The notes beneath the pieces are model-generated. The model was not told the DNA's origin and made no database searches. It saw nothing but the letters and a program-made list of their open reading frames with translations. The position numbers and the translations under genes were made by a program. From contig NZ_CBDEGB010000002.1 of assembly GCF_965237655.1 (NCBI RefSeq), forward strand, positions 1,860,001 through 1,924,000: a stretch of 64,000 nt of DNA. Reading direction: 5' to 3'. Positions within the stretch are counted from its first letter, which is position 1, and each line of letters starts with the position of its first letter. Positions 60,453 to 64,000 of the stretch are shown one piece after another. Source of the DNA: Poriferisodalis sp965237655 (GTDB lineage Bacteria; Actinomycetota; Acidimicrobiia; Acidimicrobiales; Poriferisodalaceae).

Positions 60453-62341
60453 TGGCACCCCAGTCACACCAAAAGGACCTTCTGCGCTTCCTTACCTGCG
60501 GCAGCACCGATGACGGCAAGTCGACACTGATCGGTCGCCTGCTGGCTGACTCGAAGATGATCTACGAGGACGTGCTGGCCAGCCTTGAGGCCGACTCAGA
60601 GACTCAGGGCTCGGCTGGCAGCCGGGTCGACTTGGCGCTGCTCATGGACGGTCTGCGGGCCGAGCGGGAACAGGGCATCACGATCGACGTCGCTTACCGC
60701 TGCTTCTCCACGGCCCGGCGTACGTTCATCATCGCCGACACTCCGGGCCACGAGCAGTACACCCGCAACATGGCGACCGGCGCGTCGACCTGCCAGTTAG
60801 CGGTCATCCTCATCGACGCCCGCCACGGGATGCTGCCCCAGACCAAGCGCCACAGCTACGTCGCCAGCCTGCTCGGCATCCAACATGTCGTGGTGGCGGT
60901 CAACAAGATGGATCTCGTGGACTGGTCCGCGGACCGCTTGGCCGCGATTTGCGAGGACTTTCGAGCGTTCTCCAAGACGCTCGAGTTCGGCGAGCCGTAC
61001 TTCTTGCCGACCTCCGCCCTGCTGGGCGACAACGTGGTCGACGCGGGCGACAACCTCGGCTGGTTCGACGGGCCGCCTCTCTTGGAATACCTCGAAACAG
61101 TGGACGTCGATGCCGGTGTAGATCTCGAGCACTTCCGCATGCCGGTGCAGATGGTCAGCCGGCCGAACCCTGACTTCCGCGGGTTCTCCGGCACTGTTGC
61201 TTCCGGGGCCATTCGGCCCGGCGATGAGGTCGTGGCCGTGCCGTCAGGGCTTGGCTCGACGGTGGAGCGGCTCGTGACCTTCGACGGCGACCTCGACGTT
61301 GCCGGGCCGGGTCGAGCGGTCACCGTCACCCTCGCCGATGAGATCGACATCAGCCGCGGCGACATGTTGGTGAGACGTGGCGATGAGCCGCTGCGTGCCC
61401 ATGAGCTCGACGCGATGGTGGTGTGGATGGCCGAGGCCGAGATGGAACCCGGCAGCTCGTACCTGCTGCAGTCCGCTAACGGCATCTCGAACTGCACGAT
61501 CCGCAGCCTGCGCCACCGCGTAGACATCAACACGCTCGGACACGAGCAAGCGCTGGCACTGGGACTCAACGACATCGGACGCTGCGTGGTCGCGTCGGAC
61601 CGGGAGCTGCTGTTCGACTCTTACAGCAACAACCGCACGACCGGGTCGTTCGTGCTGGTCGATCGGCTCTCGAACGCAACCGTTGCCGCTGGCATGATCA
61701 TCGGCGCGGCATCGGCGTGGGACCACACTCCAGACGCAGCGCTCGTACGGCAGATCTCGGAGATCAGCGACGCCGAGCGGGCCATCCGGTTCGGCCAGCA
61801 GCCCTGCACCATCCTGCTCACAGGTCTCACTGCCGCGGGCAAGTCCACTCTCGCCACCGCCCTCGAACGTGAGTTGTTCGACCGGGGCAGGGTGTCGATC
61901 CGCCTCGACGGCGAGAACGTCCGCATGGGCATTTCGCGGGATCTCGGCTTCAGCGCGCAGGAACGCTCCGAAAACCTCCGCCGGGTGTCGGAGGTCGCAC
62001 GGCTCGTGAACGGACAAGGACTCATCGCGATCGCCGCACTGGTGGCGCCCAACAGCGAGGTTCGCCAACGCGCCCGTGACCTCGTCGGCGTCGGCCGCTA
62101 CGTCGAGGTCTTCGTCGACACGCCCATCGAGGTCTGCCGGGAGCGTGATCCCCATGGCATCTACGCCATGGCCGACAGCGGCGAGATCCCCCAGTTTCCT
62201 GGCGTCTCGGCCCCCTACGACCGGCCCGCCGAAGCCGACCTGCGCGTCGACACCTCCACCCAGAGCGTGGCCGAATGCGTGGCGGCGATCGTGAGCGTGC
62301 TGACCGACCGCGGATTCCTTCGGGGGCCGAGCGCGCCATGA
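60452..62341 (+). CDS. cysNC: Bifunctional sulfate adenylyltransferase subunit 1/APS kinase
   Basis: A 629-residue fusion. The GTPase CysN part has GSTDDGKSTLIGRLL, DTPGHEQYTRNMATGAS and VAVNKMDLVDW (residues 1-~430). The APS kinase part has the P-loop LTGLTAAGKSTLATALE, LDGENVRMGISRDLGFS and FPGVSAPYDRP. In the kinase part the usual FISPYRADR segment reads ALVAPNSEVRQR, so kinase efficiency may be altered; a separate CysC follows. GTP hydrolysis by CysN drives APS formation by CysD. Confidence 0.94.
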   Translation: MAPQSHQKDLLRFLTCGSTDDGKSTLIGRLLADSKMIYEDVLASLEADSETQGSAGSRVDLALLMDGLRAEREQGITIDVAYRCFSTARRTFIIADTPGHEQYTRNMATGASTCQLAVILIDARHGMLPQTKRHSYVASLLGIQHVVVAVNKMDLVDWSADRLAAICEDFRAFSKTLEFGEPYFLPTSALLGDNVVDAGDNLGWFDGPPLLEYLETVDVDAGVDLEHFRMPVQMVSRPNPDFRGFSGTVASGAIRPGDEVVAVPSGLGSTVERLVTFDGDLDVAGPGRAVTVTLADEIDISRGDMLVRRGDEPLRAHELDAMVVWMAEAEMEPGSSYLLQSANGISNCTIRSLRHRVDINTLGHEQALALGLNDIGRCVVASDRELLFDSYSNNRTTGSFVLVDRLSNATVAAGMIIGAASAWDHTPDAALVRQISEISDAERAIRFGQQPCTILLTGLTAAGKSTLATALERELFDRGRVSIRLDGENVRMGISRDLGFSAQERSENLRRVSEVARLVNGQGLIAIAALVAPNSEVRQRARDLVGVGRYVEVFVDTPIEVCRERDPHGIYAMADSGEIPQFPGVSAPYDRPAEADLRVDTSTQSVAECVAAIVSVLTDRGFLRGPSAP

Positions 62342-63021
62342 GCGAGCGCACGTTGAGCGAACCCGTCTCGCGCAACATCGTCCGCTCCGAAGGTCGGGTC
62401 AGCGGTGCCGACCGTCAAGCGCACTTCGGCCACCGCTCGGTGACGGTCTGGTTCACCGGGCTCTCCGGCAGCGGCAAGTCCACACTCGCCTTCGCCCTCG
62501 AAGAAGCGCTGCTCGAACGTGGTGTCGCTGCCTACGTGCTCGACGGCGACAACGTCCGTTTCGGGCTCAACCGCGACCTCGGCTTCTCGCCCGAGGACCG
62601 CACCGAGAACATCCGCCGCATCGGCGAGGTCTGCCGTCTCTTCCAGGATGCAGGAATCGTCGTGCTGACGGCCTTCATCTCGCCGTACATCGCCGACCGC
62701 GACCAAGTACGTGTAATCCACCCCGAAGGCACGTTCATCGAGGTCTACGTCGACACCCCGCTGGACGTCTGCGAAGCCCGCGACCCCAAGGGCCTCTACG
62801 CAAAGGCCAGAGCCGGCGAGATCCCCGACTTCAGCGGCATCTCCGCCCCCTACGAGCCGCCCCAGTCCCCCGAGATCATCATCGACACGACCCAGCCCCT
62901 CGACGACTGCATCGCCCAACTCCTCGCTGCCCTTCGCCGCGCACTGCTCGACGCCGTGCCCAAGAATGTTTGGGCAGATGCACGCGCCGGGTTCGGCGAT
63001 CCTGAACTTGCTAGCGAGTGA
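62338..63021 (+). CDS. cysC: Adenylyl-sulfate (APS) kinase
   Basis: A 227-residue standalone APS kinase making PAPS, the sulfo donor for the sulfotransferases upstream. It has the P-loop FTGLSGSGKSTLAFALEEAL, LDGDNVRFGLNRDLGFSPED, the canonical TAFISPYIADRDQVR, and FSGISAPYEPP. It starts at ATG 62338, overlapping the cysNC stop (ATGA). With a complete APS-kinase core it probably provides the main activity beside the divergent kinase domain of CysNC. Confidence 0.95.
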   Translation: MSERTLSEPVSRNIVRSEGRVSGADRQAHFGHRSVTVWFTGLSGSGKSTLAFALEEALLERGVAAYVLDGDNVRFGLNRDLGFSPEDRTENIRRIGEVCRLFQDAGIVVLTAFISPYIADRDQVRVIHPEGTFIEVYVDTPLDVCEARDPKGLYAKARAGEIPDFSGISAPYEPPQSPEIIIDTTQPLDDCIAQLLAALRRALLDAVPKNVWADARAGFGDPELASE

Positions 63022-63050
63022 AGTAGCCATACTTATATGGTTCAGCTACT
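63022..63050. promoter_or_regulatory. Operator-like inverted repeat before second VapBC
   Basis: AGTAGC at 63022-63027 and GCTACT at 63045-63050, with an inner CCAT/ATGG pair (63027-63030, 63037-63040), in an AT-rich stretch 9 bp before the antitoxin start. It is a likely VapB autoregulatory site and promoter. Confidence 0.55.
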
Positions 63051-63058
63051 ATGCATGT

Positions 63059-63304
63059 ATGGCCAGCAAGACAACCATCAACTTCGATGACGAGATGGAA
63101 GCAGCGTTAGGAGAGCTCGTGGCGCTCGACGGCACGAAGAAGCTGGCGATCAAGCGATCGCTTCTCGCCGAGGTCAAACGTCGCCGGCGCAGCCAGGCCA
63201 TGCTGGACATGATTTCGTCCTGGGAAGCCCAGGAAGGACCGATCGACGCTGAGCACCTCGACTGGGCCGACCGGGTGCTCGACCGTCAAGGCGTCGAGCA
63301 TTGA
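63059..63304 (+). CDS. VapB-type antitoxin
   Basis: An 81-residue antitoxin-like protein. An N-terminal ASKTTINFDDEMEAALGELV and basic helix (KLAIKRSLLAEVKRRRR) precede an acidic tail (EAQEGPIDAEHLDWADRVLD). It is unlike the first VapB in the window. ATG 63059 lies after an operator-like repeat. The PIN gene begins within its stop codon. Confidence 0.78.
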   Translation: MASKTTINFDDEMEAALGELVALDGTKKLAIKRSLLAEVKRRRRSQAMLDMISSWEAQEGPIDAEHLDWADRVLDRQGVEH

Positions 63305-63654
63305 TCATCGACGCAGGACCCTTCATCGTCGACGGCGAACGCCTGAATTCTCGTCTCTGGGCACTCATCAAGCGGGCAACCGAACGAGGCGAGGAGTTGC
63401 ACACAACGCACCCAGTGCTCGCCCAAGTCTGGCGTGACCCTGCCCAGCAAGCCAATCTGGCCCGGGCGCTACGTCACTTCGACGCACATCCGCTCGACGA
63501 ATCGGTCTCGGTCGGGCGCCGGTTAGCCGCGTCGCGTACTTCCGATGTCGTCGACGCGCACCTCGCCGTCGTCGCCGAGCGACTCGGCACGTTCATCCTC
63601 ACAACCGACAGCGACGACATGACGTCGCTGAACGCCCGCTTCGAGGTCTATTGA
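63301..63654 (+). CDS. PIN-domain toxin (VapC-like)
   Basis: A 117-residue PIN-domain protein. It starts at TTG 63301, overlapping the antitoxin stop. Acidic residues sit in LIIDAGPFIVDGE, SDVVDAHLAVVAERLG and ILTTDSDDM, the PIN active-site pattern. It is likely an RNase toxin neutralised by the upstream protein. The antitoxin/toxin overlap is typical. Confidence 0.82.
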   Translation: MIIDAGPFIVDGERLNSRLWALIKRATERGEELHTTHPVLAQVWRDPAQQANLARALRHFDAHPLDESVSVGRRLAASRTSDVVDAHLAVVAERLGTFILTTDSDDMTSLNARFEVY

Positions 63655-63670
63655 GGGCGGCGGGTCGCTG

Positions 63671-64000
63671 CTAGTCCCAGGTGCCGAATTGGAAGGCTTC
63701 GCCAGGGAGTGCACGCCACTGGTGCCAGACCTCGGGGTCGCCGTCGGTGACGTCTATCCCCGTATGGGGTCGGCGGCGTCGAGAGCCTGCGCCGACGTCA
63801 TGGAATGCTCGTGACCCAGAGCCGCCTCGACATCGAGGCGGTGCATGCCCAGCTCGGATGCCGCGTGCCAGGCCCACAGCCGTGCGGTGCCTTCCCCGCC
63901 GGTCATCGAGAAGTAGCAGCGCCGATCGGGATCGTCCACGAGACCGTCCACAGGCGAATGGGCCCACGCTGCGAGGTCTGCCATCGGAGCGCCGGCGGGC
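63671..64000 (-). pseudogene. Decayed mycothiol-dependent maleylpyruvate isomerase-like gene, partial
   Basis: Entering from the right edge, one minus frame reads WAHSPVDGLVDDPDRRCYFS, then ASELGMHRLDVEAALGHEHS, which resembles the middle of DinB-like MDMPI proteins. It stops near 63754. Another frame reads a plausible C-terminus (GIDVTDGDPEVWHQWRALPG, EAFQFGTWD) to 63671. A frameshift or deletion separates the two, so the gene is probably broken. Assignment is tentative because the 5' part lies outside. Confidence 0.45.

Overview
The window is high-GC DNA with dense, short-spaced genes and many GTG starts. Abundant luciferase-like (LLM) oxidoreductases, short-chain dehydrogenases, sulfotransferases, a DUF1214 protein, a 13E12-type HNH gene and a furA-katG pair point to an actinobacterium. 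A DMSP-lyase-like gene hints at a marine acidimicrobial lineage. That taxonomic placement is inference.

Layout. 1-1891: an adenine-specific DNA methyltransferase with a partial downstream gene, probably its endonuclease. 1892-2385: a gene-free stretch holding a 149-bp MITE-like inverted-repeat element and a 69-bp relic of an IS110-type end. 2386-5594: GNAT acetyltransferase, a gutted haloalkane-dehalogenase-like pseudogene, RidA, an LLM oxidoreductase and a TauD fragment. 5714-20702: a catabolic block with an M28-like protein, P450, alkylsulfatase, a LigA/LigB-type ring-cleavage dioxygenase, TetR, dihydrodiol-type dehydrogenase, a two-subunit Rieske dioxygenase, class II aldolase, type III CoA-transferase, SDR, LLM and nitronate-monooxygenase-like genes. 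20819-25935: a decayed HTH/nucleotidyltransferase-like gene, an orphan CoxL-type molybdenum hydroxylase, a decayed redoxin and a Fic protein.

The most striking gene is at 25984-27438. It is a linalool dehydratase/isomerase-like gene whose frame stays open through two UGA codons nine residues apart. That is the spacing of the two catalytic cysteines of that family. The second UGA is followed by a hairpin whose apical loop, GGUCU, sits at the same offset as in the E. coli fdhF SECIS. I read it as a candidate selenoprotein with Sec at both catalytic positions.

27467-36975: two near-identical 1480-bp IS110-family elements in inverted orientation flank an alpha/beta-hydrolase fragment, katG, furA, an LLM gene and an HNH gene. 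One copy has split the hydrolase upstream of the selenoprotein candidate; both hydrolase halves can be read across the junction. Each IS has a 236-bp leader that should encode a bridge RNA, and short guide-like complementarities to both element ends are visible.

37097-50998: SDR, a PadR-controlled divergent ABC export locus, a frameshifted PhnD-like protein, an acyl-CoA-dehydrogenase-fold monooxygenase, a DMSP-lyase-like cupin, SRPBCC, SDR, a copper P-type ATPase with a MerR regulator and MerR-type promoter, DUF1330 and an aldo/keto reductase. 51062-53935: methyltransferase, VapBC and small secreted or membrane proteins. 54074-63021: an apparent sulfation operon (sterol-desaturase-like hydroxylase, sulfotransferase, DUF1214, sulfotransferase-SDR fusion, cysD, cysNC, cysC) that combines PAPS synthesis with its likely users. 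63059-64000: a second VapBC and a decayed mycothiol-dependent-isomerase-like gene.

Several decayed genes keep both ends but lack the middle. No tRNA, rRNA or CRISPR array was recognised.
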